From: Coriobacteriaceae bacterium
GTDB taxonomy: Bacteria; Actinomycetota; Coriobacteriia; Coriobacteriales; Atopobiaceae
DNA: 64,000 nt
Assembly: GCA_004557505.1 (NCBI GenBank)
Contig: SFGZ01000007.1
Location: forward strand, 56,897 to 120,896
Reading direction: 5' to 3'
The notes beneath the pieces were generated by a model. That model saw nothing but the letters and a program-made list of their open reading frames with translations, ran no database searches and had not been told where the DNA came from. A program made the translations under genes and the position numbers. Of this stretch, positions 7,748 through 16,469 are shown piece after piece; position 1 is the stretch's first letter, and every line of letters starts with the position of its first letter.

Positions 7748-8344
7748 ATGTCCAAGGGCAGGGGAAGCAGGGGCGGGCGGCGGCGCGGCGGCGAGACCGG
7801 CATGCGGCGGGCGGGTCTCGGGCGCGACCAGGAGAAGTACGGAGAGGTGCTCTTCTCAACCACCTACGACGTGGACGTGGAGATCGTCAGGAGCGCGGCG
7901 GCGCTGTACGGCTCGCCCCGCATGCGCGGCATCGCGGTTGGCATGGTCGCCCTGGGCATCGTGGGGCTGTGGCTGTACCTGGCCGTGGGCATCCACCACA
8001 TCGTGCTGCTCATCGCGTCCCTCATCCTGATGGCTTCGGGCTACGTGGCAGCGCGTAACTGGAACAACGTGCAGGCGTGGGCGCTCATGGGCAGCAACCT
8101 CGGCGCGTCCGGGGACGACGTCCGCCGCCACGTGGTGGTGACGCCCGCCGAGGTCATCGTCGAGGGGCCCGGTGCCGAGACCTGCCGCTACGAGCTGGCC
8201 CGCATGCGCCGCGTGCGCCACGACGCCGACGGCTGCCTGGCGAGCTTTGGGCGCAGCGAGGTCGCATACTTCCCCGCGTCGAAGGCGGGCGCGGGGCGCC
8301 TTCGCGCCCTGGAGCAGTTCCTCGAGGAGCAGGGCGGCCAGTAG
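7748..8344 (+). CDS. Small membrane protein, YcxB-like fold suspected
   Basis: A 198-residue protein with an Arg/Gly-rich N-terminus and two adjacent membrane segments (residues ~58-100). Its soluble C-terminal domain (residues ~118-198; VVVTPAEVIVEGPG to LRALEQFLEEQ) resembles the YcxB-like/PH-like tail of small Gram-positive membrane proteins. An internal ATG at 7802 (MRRAGLGRDQEK) could be the true start and would remove the odd Arg/Gly leader. It lies 31 bases after the DeoR gene on the same strand and may be co-transcribed. No specific function can be assigned. A partly deleted copy of its sequence lies at 9112-9190. Confidence 0.65.
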   Translation: MSKGRGSRGGRRRGGETGMRRAGLGRDQEKYGEVLFSTTYDVDVEIVRSAAALYGSPRMRGIAVGMVALGIVGLWLYLAVGIHHIVLLIASLILMASGYVAARNWNNVQAWALMGSNLGASGDDVRRHVVVTPAEVIVEGPGAETCRYELARMRRVRHDADGCLASFGRSEVAYFPASKAGAGRLRALEQFLEEQGGQ

Positions 8345-8405
8345 GGGCATGCCGGCCGGGTGACGCCCAAGGGCATGGCGCTGCCGCGAACGTGGCAGGA
8401 GCCGA

Positions 8406-8630
8406 CTACCGCCCGTCGGGGGCTTTTGGCGCAAAGCTCCTGGCAAGGTCCGCGATCTCTTCCGGCGCGTCTCTCCGCCATGCCACAAGACGGAAGAGCC
8501 GGGCCTCCGGCACCGAGAGGTGGATGGTCTGGACCTCGGGCACCTGCTGCTCGCGCGTCCATCCTTCGGGCAGAATGGCGATGCGCTTCCGAAGGGCCGC
8601 TCCCCTTCCGGCCTATGAGGGCCAACGCAT
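8406..8630 (-). pseudogene. Short gene with an in-frame TAG at codon 6
   Basis: On the minus strand AGCGGAAAAGGT precedes an ATG at 8630. The frame reads four codons, hits TAG at 8615-8613 at codon 6, then continues open for 68 codons to TAG at 8408-8406 with protein-like composition (RIAILPEGWTREQQVPEVQ, later VPEARLFRLVAWRR). The good ribosome-binding site and sensible downstream sequence suggest a small gene killed by a nonsense mutation. I do not recognise the protein. Confidence 0.4.
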
Positions 8631-8639
8631 ACCTTTTCC

Positions 8640-9184
8640 GCTAGCGCAGCACGGCTGAGCGTCTAGCCGCCAGCTGGGAGGGCTCTGACGAGGGTGTGGG
8701 CGTACTTGCGACGATGCCGAACGGGAATCACCAAACGCAAAGCCCGCGCCGCGCTACGAAAAAGTCCGAAACTACGTGCAGAAGTTAGCATGTGAGCGTT
8801 ATTTACCTCCGCAGGGCGTCACCAAAGGACCTCGTGGCTCCTACGTAAGCGATACAGACGATTCGACTTCCGCGTCTTACCTGATAAATGAAGGTCGAGA
8901 CCTCGATAGCGGCCTCGACGCGGAGCAGATGGGCCCGCCTCCGCCACGGCGACCCTGCTCACTTCCTAGCTTTTGCACGTAGAATCGCGATTTCATATCG
9001 CACAAGGGACGGGCGGGGTACCTAGGACCCTCGGCACGAGATGCCACCACACCCGTCGCGGCCTCGAAAGCGCGCACGCCAGCGATTGACACCGCGCGGC
9101 GCACGGCGGACGAGCCCCGGGCGCGACCAGGAGAAGCGCAGTGAGATCGTGCGCCTCCCCGCGCCGAGGGCGGGCGCGGGGTGC
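8640..9184. other. Gene-poor stretch with decayed coding fragments
   Basis: No intact gene is convincing here. A + strand frame from about 8690 to 8982 is open for ~97 codons and reads protein-like in its middle (RYEKVRNYVQKLACERYL), but it has no proper start and degenerates at its end. The part at 9112-9190 is similar to two separate parts of the 7748-8344 gene. The stretch looks like a graveyard of old coding sequence downstream of the surface-protein gene. Confidence 0.4.
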
Positions 9185-9190
9185 CTACAA
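9112..9190 (+). pseudogene. Internally deleted copy of the 7748-8344 gene
   Basis: GGGCGCGACCAGGAGAAG occurs both near 7820 and near 9118. It is followed at 9155-9185 by a sequence matching ~8269-8300 at most positions (both contain GGCGGGCGCGGGG). The copy therefore joins the 5' and 3' parts of a paralogue and lacks about 400 bases between them. Confidence 0.4.
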
Positions 9191-12100
9191 CGCGATGAAG
9201 ATGCCGCCAGAGCCGGGCGGGCGCACCACGGCCCTGGCGTTGCAGCTGACGCTCCGAGCGCTACCGTGCCTACGACGGCGGAGCGCAACGGACCCAAGCA
9301 CGGTCATCACACCGACGGCGGCAATCTCGACCGCATGCGCGGGCGCGGCATCGCCGGTCCTGGGCAAGGGCCTTCCCTTAGGGGAGCCTCCCTTGCCGGA
9401 TCTCTGAGGTTCGACGGGCTCCTGCGGCCCCTGAGGACCGGTGGGCTTCTGAGGCTCGGCGGGCTTGCCCGGCCCCTGTGGCTCGGAAGGCTGGGCGGAC
9501 TTCTTCGCGTACACATAGGTGACAGTCTGGGAATCCACGGCAAAGGAACCCATGGCGTTCGCCGGGGTCATCTTGAGCTCGTAGCCCTCGATGGCCTTTG
9601 CCTCGGTCTCGTAGCTGTCGTCCACGGCACCCGCAAGCGTTTCGGCAGCGGCGATATCGTTGCCGTCCTCGTCCACGTAGCGCACGGTCACCTTGCCGGA
9701 GCCGACCTTCACCGAGAGCTGGATCGTGTCGTCATCGGTCGCCATGGCATCCCTGCCGCTGTCCAGCTGCGTCGCCGTCCATTCGAACGCGAAGATCTCG
9801 CGCTTGCCGGAGGCGGATGTCGCTATGGCACCAAACTTGCCGGTAACGGTACCCACCGAGGTGAGCGCCGTACCCGCAGCCAGGTTGGTCGCAATCCTGA
9901 TGCCGGGGATAGTGATCTTGAGCTCGATGCCCCCGTTCACGCCGGCGGCGTCAATGGCAGCCTTGAGCTTGGCGTAGGTGTCGAGTCCGGCGGCGTCCCT
10001 GAGCCCGAAGGCAACCGTGACCTTATGTCCCTCCACCCTCACGCCGGTGGCCTCGAAGACTTCGCCAGGCCCTCAGTGGCATCGGTGACCGCCTCCTTGG
10101 TGAGGTCGGCCGGGAGCGTCATGCCATCGGGCAGGGTCATCGTGGCAGTGAAGCCGAAGCCCCGACGTCCGCGGCAATCGAGCTGCCGTCGGGATTGCCA
10201 AACTGGTCCTCGATGGCCTCCATCTGCTGCTTGATGCCATCGATCTTGAATGCGCCGGTAAGGTCGATGCCCGTGCCAGCAAAGACGGGGTAGGTCTCCG
10301 CATGCTCGGTGTTGGTACCGGAGAGGATGTCGGAGGGGAGGTCGAGGCCCGTCGGGTTCGGCGTGGCAAGCGTGAGCTGGATGGCGCTGAGATCGTCGGC
10401 GGGCTTGTCCTTGCCGGCCTCGGTCTGCGGGCCCGTCCAGATGAACGAGAAGTCCTTCTCGGTACCGGCGGCCGAGGTGGCCACTGCGTCGAAGGTGCCG
10501 CCAACCGTGCCAACCATGGTGAACGTGGTGCCGTCGACGACATCCTCGTCCACGGCGATGCCGGGAACGGTGAGCTCCATGGTGTCGGCGAGCAGGTTCA
10601 CGGCGTCACACAGCTGCTGGTAGTTGGTGATGCCGTCCTTGAGCGCGAGCGTCACGGCGACACTCCTGCCGTCAGCGGCGGGCGTGACCTTGCTCACGCT
10701 GAACGTGTCGGCGAAGCCGGTGGGGATCACCGCATCCTTGGAGAGGCCGCTCGAAAGCGTCAGGCCCTCGGGCACGGTGAAGGTGGCGGTGAACTCGGAG
10801 GAGACGTCGCTGAGCTTGATGGAGGCGAGGTCGGCGGGGTTGTCGAACTGTGCCTCGATACCGGCCATCTGCGTCTTCACCGTCTTGGCGTCGATCGTGT
10901 CGGTGAGGTTGATCCCGTCACCCTGCTGTACGCCGGCGGGGGCCATGTCGGTGGTGTCGAGGCCAACCTGTCTCCGCTGTGCCTCGGTGGCGTTCGTCGG
11001 CTGCACGTACACGAGCATGTCGGCAGGAAGCGAAGTCTCAAGCGGCTTCTTCACGAGGATGGTCTGCTGGATGGTGGTGCCGTCCTTGGCGCGGAAGTCC
11101 CTGCCGTCGGCAACCTGCGCTCCGTTCCAGCTGGTGTTGAAGCGGATCGCGTTATCGGCGGTGGTGTTCGCAACCAAGGTAAACGTGCCCGCGACCGTGC
11201 CGGTGACGGCGAGCTCGTCGCCGTTCCCCACCGCACCGCCATCAAGGCTGAATCCAGGAACCTCAAGCGTGATCTGGTCGGCTATGGGGCTCTTCGCCAC
11301 CATGCGGGAGGCACCCTGCGAACCCGTGGTACCCACGGCGGCCCTGAGCTCCTCATAACTTGCGTAAGCCCTCTTGAGGCCAAAGGTGACCGTGACCGTC
11401 TGACCGCTCGCCGTGGCAGACCGCACCTCGAAGAGGTCACCGAGACCGGTCGCCGTGACCTGATCGGCCTCAAGGTCCTTCGACGCGGCAACCCCCTCAG
11501 GGAGCGTCAGCGTGGCCGTGAAGGTGGATTCCGTACCCGTAGGCTTGATGTCGGCAGGAGCGGCATTCGGGAAGCGGTCCTCTATGTTTGTCATCTGCTG
11601 CTTGATGGCGGAGACGTCCACCGCACCGGTCAGGCTGAACGTCTTGCCGGCGGTCGACTCGACCCTGAGGGCGGAGGTGCTGTCCTTCTGGCCTAGCCCG
11701 GGCTCACCCCCAGAGGTCGGCGGGAAGCTCGGTCTCGAAATCCATCACGGGAGTGTTCGCGTCGGGCGTCCAGGCGAGGCAGTAGGTGGCACCTGCCGTG
11801 AAGGTGGGGTTCGCCCCCGGAACCCAGCCCCCGAACATATCCTGGAAGTGGGTGTTGCCCTCAGTCCCTGCGGCGTTGGTGAACCAGTAGGTGTCGTTCC
11901 CCAGCTTCAATCCGGTCTTCACCGCCGCCGCGGCCGTCGGCGTGATCTGGCCGCGCGCAAAGCTGCCCAGCACCTCGGAGAGCTTCTGGTTGTAGGCGAC
12001 ACCCCTCGTTACCACGGCGATCTCGCCACCGAGCGCCGGGTCGGCCTCTATGGTGAAGATGTCGGGATTCTTCCTGAACACGCTGTCGGCCCCAAAGGTG

Positions 12101-13698
12101 CCGCCGTTGGCCGAGAAAGCCACGCGGTAGATGTCGGTGTCGAACTGGGCGCACACGTCAACCTGCGTGGCATCGCCCGTGAAGGCGAGCGCGGAACCCG
12201 CGGCGAGCTCATCACTCAAGGCACCGGAGGTCGCCGTCCACTTCTCGAAGGTCTTGCCTGCGACGGCAAACTCCGGCAGGGCCTCGACCACGTCCTCATA
12301 GGAGAGCGCGGTGGCGGAGCCCTCGGACGCGGCGATGCTCTGGATGTAGTTCACGCCGTTGCCGTTGTGGCAGGCGACCGTCTTCGACTCCCACTTGGCG
12401 TAGACGTCCGTGTCGGCGTCGAACTCGGTAGTCGAGAAATCGAAGGCGCGCTCCGTACCGCTGGCGTCCTTGTAGAACCACCCGAGGAACTTCACGCCGG
12501 CCGCGTCCACAGGCGTGCCGACATCGGACGTGCCTGCCACGAAGCCGAGCCCGTAGCCGCGCACGGTATCCCGTACCTTGTCCTTGCCAGTGCCGTCGGC
12601 AAACGTCGCGTTGCCGTCGTTCAGCCTGAAGGTGACCTTGGCCGCCGGGGCGAAAACATACTTGTTGCCGTCCGGTGAGGCGTTGGCCACCTGGTACTCG
12701 TAGCGCTCCCCGTTCTTGTTGATAGGGTTGAACGAGTTTAGCGTGGGGTCGGCGAGCGTAAAGTAGGAGAGCATCTCGTCGCCGTTGGACGCGCCATTGG
12801 TGGGCGTGGTGACGGCGGCGTTGAAACTCGGGTCGTAGGCAACGTAGAACGATCCGCCGGTGACGACATAGGAACCGCCCTCGCTGCGGTTGGCGCCATT
12901 GCCATTGATGTTGAGACCACCGCCGTCGCGACCGAGGAAATCCCTGCCGAGGCTGTTCTTAATCAAGATCCTCGAACCGTTGGTCACGTCGAACGATTTC
13001 GAGCCGTTCGCGACAGAGATGCGACCGCCAGCGGCCGTGAGCGTGGAGCCGTTCTTGATGACCGGGTCGTTGCCGAAGGTGATGGCCTGACGGTAGGCGG
13101 ATGCGGACGTGGCCTTGTTGATGTAGAGATCGGAGTGGTCGAGAGAAAATTTGCCCCCGTATTGATGTAGAACCAGGTCTGCGTCGTGGTCAGCGAGGCG
13201 TTCTTCATCGGGGCGAGGGCGTAGCGCTCCGGACCGTTCGCCGTTGCCGTAGCCGTGATCGTGGCGTTCGTGATCGACCCATTCTGCAAGTCGGCACCGC
13301 TCGTGCCCGTGGCGTCAATGACGACGCTCGAACGGTCGGCAGAGCCCTCGATCGCTCCACCACACAGGTTGAGGGCGCGGTTGCCGTCACTGATGGTGTA
13401 GGTGCCGTCGGCGAGCTTCGACCCAGCCTTCTGCATCGTCGCCAAGGCCTGGCCTGCGGACGGGCCGTCGTTGTCATCGCTCCCCGCGGAGCTCACCCAG
13501 ATCTCCGTAAGCGAAGCTGGGGCGGCGGCCCCTCGCCTCCGCTGCGCCCCCTGCGGGAGTGGGCGGTGTGACCGCCGATGGCTCTTCCCGAGACGCGGTC
13601 TCGGCGCTCGCGGCAGGCACCTCCTCGGCGAGCGACGCGTGCGATGCAGCAGGGAACGGCGTCAGGCTCAACAACAGGGCAAGGAGCTGCGATGGCAC
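9185..13698 (-). pseudogene. Large LPxTG-anchored surface protein (InlB repeat, MucBP) broken by frameshifts
   Basis: About 1,480 residues are spread over at least five frames that join into one adhesin. A hydrophobic signal sequence (LLALLLSLTPFPAASHA) follows a weak GTG start at 13698. Next come a beta-helix-like N-terminus, an InlB/Listeria-Bacteroides repeat region (~12,500-12,000; FLGWFY, DVYAKW), three ~190-residue tandem domains (~11,640-9,720; each with a PGxxxG core and an FxxxW strand), a MucBP domain (VTVRYVDEDGNDIAA), a Pro-rich wall segment, and the sorting signal LPRTG with membrane segment and RRRR tail. One-base shifts lie near 13,530, 13,157, 11,715, 10,155 and 10,072, several in G-runs. 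The tail after RRRR runs ~22 residues too long. It is a sortase-anchored mucus/host adhesin by family knowledge. Inactivation, phase variation or sequencing error would all fit the shifts. Confidence 0.85.
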
Positions 13699-13716
13699 AC
13701 CCTCGCCATGCCCTCG

Positions 13717-14610
13717 CTACAGGAAGGCGCGGATCTCATCCAGGTGACGCGCGGCCTCCCGGCGACCCTGTAGGTAGAGCCGCAGAAGCGGCTCGCCCTC
13801 GTGCTCGGGGGTGCGAATCCTCACGGGCTCGGGAGGCATGAGCACCAGCGCGCGCCCCTCGGACGCAAGGCCGGCCAGCTCCTCGCGCTGTGCGTTGTAG
13901 CGGTCGGCGCGCGTGGCAAGGGCCTGCTCGTAGTACGGATAGGCATCGTAGCGGTGGGTCCTGAGCACGGTGCGCTCGGTGGCCCCGTCCTTGATGTAGG
14001 TGCGATCCTGCGTCAGCACCACAAGCGCCCGGTTCGCGGGCTCGGCACCGGGAACCTCGGGCGCGCCGTCAAGTCCCATGGCGACAGCGAAGGGAATCGA
14101 GTCCGTGGTGCCGCCGTCGAGATAGCGGTGGCCGCCTATCTCGACCATCGTCGAAACGCCCGGCAGAGACGCGGAGGCGCGCGCCTTGGTGGCGTCCATG
14201 GCCTCTCCCTCGACATGCAGGTAGGCGGGGACGCCAAACAGCACGTCGGATGCCACGAAGTACATGGGCGTACGGTCTTTGTTGAAGACGTCAAGGTCGC
14301 AGGGGTCAATGTGGTTTTGGACTTCGTCGTATACGAAGTCGGCCCCAGCGAGGTTGCCCGTACGCACGAGCGAGAGCAGCGACATCATGCGCGAGTCGTC
14401 GCGGAAGGCCAGTATGACGCGCATGGTGCGGCCAATCTGGCGCGAGCGGTAGCTCACCGCGTTGAGCGCGCCGGCCGAGACGCCCCACACGCTTGCAAAC
14501 GAGCTGGTGTAGATGCCGTTCTCGAGAAGGACGTCGAGAACGCCGGCCGTGAAGATGCCCCTGTGGCCGCCGCCCTCGAGCACGAGGGCGGGCTTATCGG
14601 TACTGCCCAT
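13717..14610 (-). CDS. Patatin-like phospholipase (YjjU/RssA type)
   Basis: A 297-residue lipid acyl hydrolase. The oxyanion-hole glycines and nucleophile are seen as LVLEGGGHRG (residues ~9-18) and GVSAGALNA (residues ~40-48, catalytic serine in GVSAG). The catalytic aspartate is in YLDGGTTDSIPF near residue 160. No signal peptide is present, so it acts in the cytoplasm. The start at 14610 (MGSTDK) is supported by CCGGAGGCGGTCT; the frame extends 18 codons upstream without such support. Its stop lies 19 bases before the surface-protein frame, so the two were probably one transcript. Confidence 0.93.
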   Translation of the reverse strand: MGSTDKPALVLEGGGHRGIFTAGVLDVLLENGIYTSSFASVWGVSAGALNAVSYRSRQIGRTMRVILAFRDDSRMMSLLSLVRTGNLAGADFVYDEVQNHIDPCDLDVFNKDRTPMYFVASDVLFGVPAYLHVEGEAMDATKARASASLPGVSTMVEIGGHRYLDGGTTDSIPFAVAMGLDGAPEVPGAEPANRALVVLTQDRTYIKDGATERTVLRTHRYDAYPYYEQALATRADRYNAQREELAGLASEGRALVLMPPEPVRIRTPEHEGEPLLRLYLQGRREAARHLDEIRAFL

Positions 14611-14670
14611 AGACCGCCTCCGGATACGCTTTATCACATTGCCGCGCGTGACGCGGCCATTCAACTATAC

Positions 14671-14704
14671 AAAAAGCGCCGGGCCCCGTTGCGGGACCCG
14701 GCGC
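14671..14704 (-). terminator. Rho-independent terminator with no gene in front of it
   Basis: On the minus strand a 13-bp stem with one mismatch (14704-14692 with 14688-14676) is followed by TTTTTG. The sequence on its upstream side, above ~14,720, is now AT-rich foreign DNA coding in the opposite direction. The gene this terminator served was probably displaced or deleted when the island arrived. Confidence 0.75.
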
Positions 14705-14719
14705 GGACGCGTTCTGGCG

Positions 14720-15187
14720 GACCTATCGGAAACCTATTCAAACAATTATTCAATAATTCGAGAATATGTCAAGGGATATAAGCCCACCCCTATAAAACCG
14801 GCCATAGACCCATCAATCACAGATTTATCCTACAACTCAAATTTTACAGTAAAAACCATCACTCAGCAACAGAAAAATCTATCAGAACTAGAAATTCAAA
14901 CTATTTGCAAGAAGTATCAGAGTGGATCCTCAAGCTATGAGCTGGCGAAAGAATTCAACTGTCATCGCAGTACCATTACGGCAGCGCTTAGGCGAAATGG
15001 TATAGAAGTCTCTCATAGAGCTACTACCAAGCCAAAGCTCGTCAAAAGAGTAATAGAGCTATACGCAGAAATGAAGACACCGAAAGAGGTCGGAACTATC
15101 GTCGGGATTACTGGAGATACCGTCAGAAGAATTCTCAAAGAGAACGGAATTCATATTCATAGGAGCTGGGAGTACCCGAAGAGATAG
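14720..15187 (+). pseudogene. 5'-truncated helix-turn-helix protein
   Basis: The last ~110 codons encode two HTH units of resolvase/transposase type (SYELAKEFNCHRSTITAALR, then TPKEVGTIVGITGDTVRRIL). The frame is open leftward into GC-rich chromosomal DNA but has no usable start codon within the AT-rich part. The 5' end therefore seems lost at the island edge near 14,720. It may derive from the DNA-binding tail of a serine recombinase or a small DNA-binding protein of a mobile element. Confidence 0.6.
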
Positions 15188-15191
15188 AAAA

Positions 15192-15234
15192 GGAAGTCTT
15201 CGGGCGAGGCTCTAGGTGAGCCCTCGGAAAACTT
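15192..15234 (+). terminator. Imperfect hairpin after the HTH gene
   Basis: GAAGT and the GAGGCTC region at 15192-15211 pair imperfectly with GAGCCCTCGGAAAACTTC at 15217-15234, five bases beyond the stop codon. The T-tract is poor. Confidence 0.5.
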
Positions 15235-15247
15235 CTATGCTTAGATT

Positions 15248-15409
15248 TTAACAAATATAATCGTTTATGTCAATCACCTTCCCATTTCGCGTAACAAATA
15301 TGAGTCTTTTTATACCTTTCTTGCGTTTAAGCCTGGCTATGAGGTAATTCTGAATGCTTCTATCCTGCAGATTTTTAACACGGCATGAATCAATAACTAT
15401 ATTCTTAGG
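15248..15409 (-). pseudogene. Coding fragment, unrecognised
   Basis: A minus-strand frame of 54 codons ends in TAA at 15250-15248. It reads like real protein in strand-helix-strand order (IVIDSCRVKNLQD, then KRLIFVTRNGKVIDI). It has no start codon and is closed upstream by TAG at 15412. It is probably the 3' remnant of a nuclease-like or toxin-like gene, but I cannot name the family. Confidence 0.4.
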
Positions 15410-15789
15410 CTACAACTAAGGAACCACAACACTATACGGCGAAAACCGTAGCTACCCCTTCAAAGGAATTACCATCTTCTAGATATGTAAAAGGCTTCGC
15501 TAAGATATGTGCCGGCATCCTATGTATGGTTATTGGCGGAGCCATAACAAATTCCGCGTAGAAGTATATTTTCCTCACTGGAGGGCTCTACGGAATAGCA
15601 AAAGGAGTATGGACTTTATTCGTGGCTACATCTTCTTCAGTTTATAATAAGATTCCTAAACGCAAATATCAAAAGGGCGAAAGAGAAATCTTTATCGCAT
15701 GCCTAGTTGCTACTATCGTCGTTATAGTCTGGTTCATCATTTTATGCGTGATAAACAAAAATCTAGACGGATATTTTAATTATGGATGA
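15409..15789 (+). pseudogene. Small membrane-protein gene with internal stop, no start
   Basis: The frame opens after a TAG at 15408, has no ATG for the first 40 codons and contains a TAG near 15,560. It still reads as a coherent protein with hydrophobic segments (ICAGILCMVIGGAI; FIACLVATIVVIVWFIILCV) and a basic loop between. Its TGA at 15787-15789 overlaps the start of the next gene by eight bases, an operon-like arrangement. Presumably a decayed accessory membrane protein. Confidence 0.5.
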
Positions 15790-16243
15790 GAGACTGAAGC
15801 TAAAATACAAAATATACGGAACATGCCTAATTGCGGCAATCATACTACTGTTGTTTTGGACAATCGACACCATTAATTACTCTAATTTTCGAAAGGCTCA
15901 GTTGAGCGCTAGTGTCAAAATAGTAGACGAATGCAGCGCAAAAGGGGTTCCTACGACAATGGAAAACGGTAAAACTCAATACAACTGGACTTTCGACGAA
16001 AAAGCATGTCGATCTGCAATCGAAAGTGGCGAGAGTTCGCACATAAAAACCATATTCTGTAAATACGAATATTCTAACGGATATCATTATGGAGTTGCAA
16101 CTTTGGAGAAAAACTATAGGAATGACGAGTATTATGATCACGGCAGAAGCTTAAGTGAGCTAGCTCTTGACGGATGCCTAAACGACATAGAATATGCCAT
16201 AATGGATCAATACAAATCAGCTGAAAACCAAAATCATCGCTGA
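15782..16243 (+). CDS. Hypothetical single-pass membrane protein
   Basis: A 153-residue AT-rich gene product with one membrane segment (residues ~10-28). A ~120-residue extracytoplasmic domain follows with four cysteines (CSAKG, ACRSA, IFCKYEY, DGCLND), which could form disulfides. It overlaps the preceding broken membrane gene and is followed by a good terminator, so the two were a small operon. The family is not recognised. Low GC marks it as part of the acquired island. Confidence 0.65.
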   Translation: MDERLKLKYKIYGTCLIAAIILLLFWTIDTINYSNFRKAQLSASVKIVDECSAKGVPTTMENGKTQYNWTFDEKACRSAIESGESSHIKTIFCKYEYSNGYHYGVATLEKNYRNDEYYDHGRSLSELALDGCLNDIEYAIMDQYKSAENQNHR

Positions 16244-16281
16244 GACACTAGTTTTTTCATATGTGAGTACACCAAACCCCG

Positions 16282-16308
16282 AGAGGCTCGCCTAACAAGC
16301 GAGCCTCT
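16282..16308 (+). terminator. Terminator hairpin after the small membrane-protein gene
   Basis: A perfect 10-bp stem, AGAGGCTCGC (16282-16291) with GCGAGCCTCT (16299-16308), has a seven-base loop and is followed by GTTCT. It lies 39 bases beyond the stop codon. Confidence 0.7.
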
Positions 16309-16469
16309 GTTCTAGGCAAAATCTTTTTCAGTTTTCTGATTAGCTTATATCGTCCCCATACAGCATCAACCCACCATACTATTTTCTCGATCATAATAGA
16401 TTTCCTGTTTAGTTTACCGACAAAAGATAACGCGAATCAAAAAACAAAGAAAGCATGAGTTCAATTAAA

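Noticed and set aside
8690..8982. + strand open frame of ~97 codons
   Set aside because: Part of it reads like protein, but there is no start codon or ribosome-binding site and the end is low-complexity. Kept only as a possible relic inside the gap description.
10302..11696. 464-codon + strand frame opposite the surface protein
   Set aside because: Antisense shadow. The minus-strand frames carry tandem domains that align with one another, while this one shows no domain and is rich in Gly/Arg/Val from codon bias.
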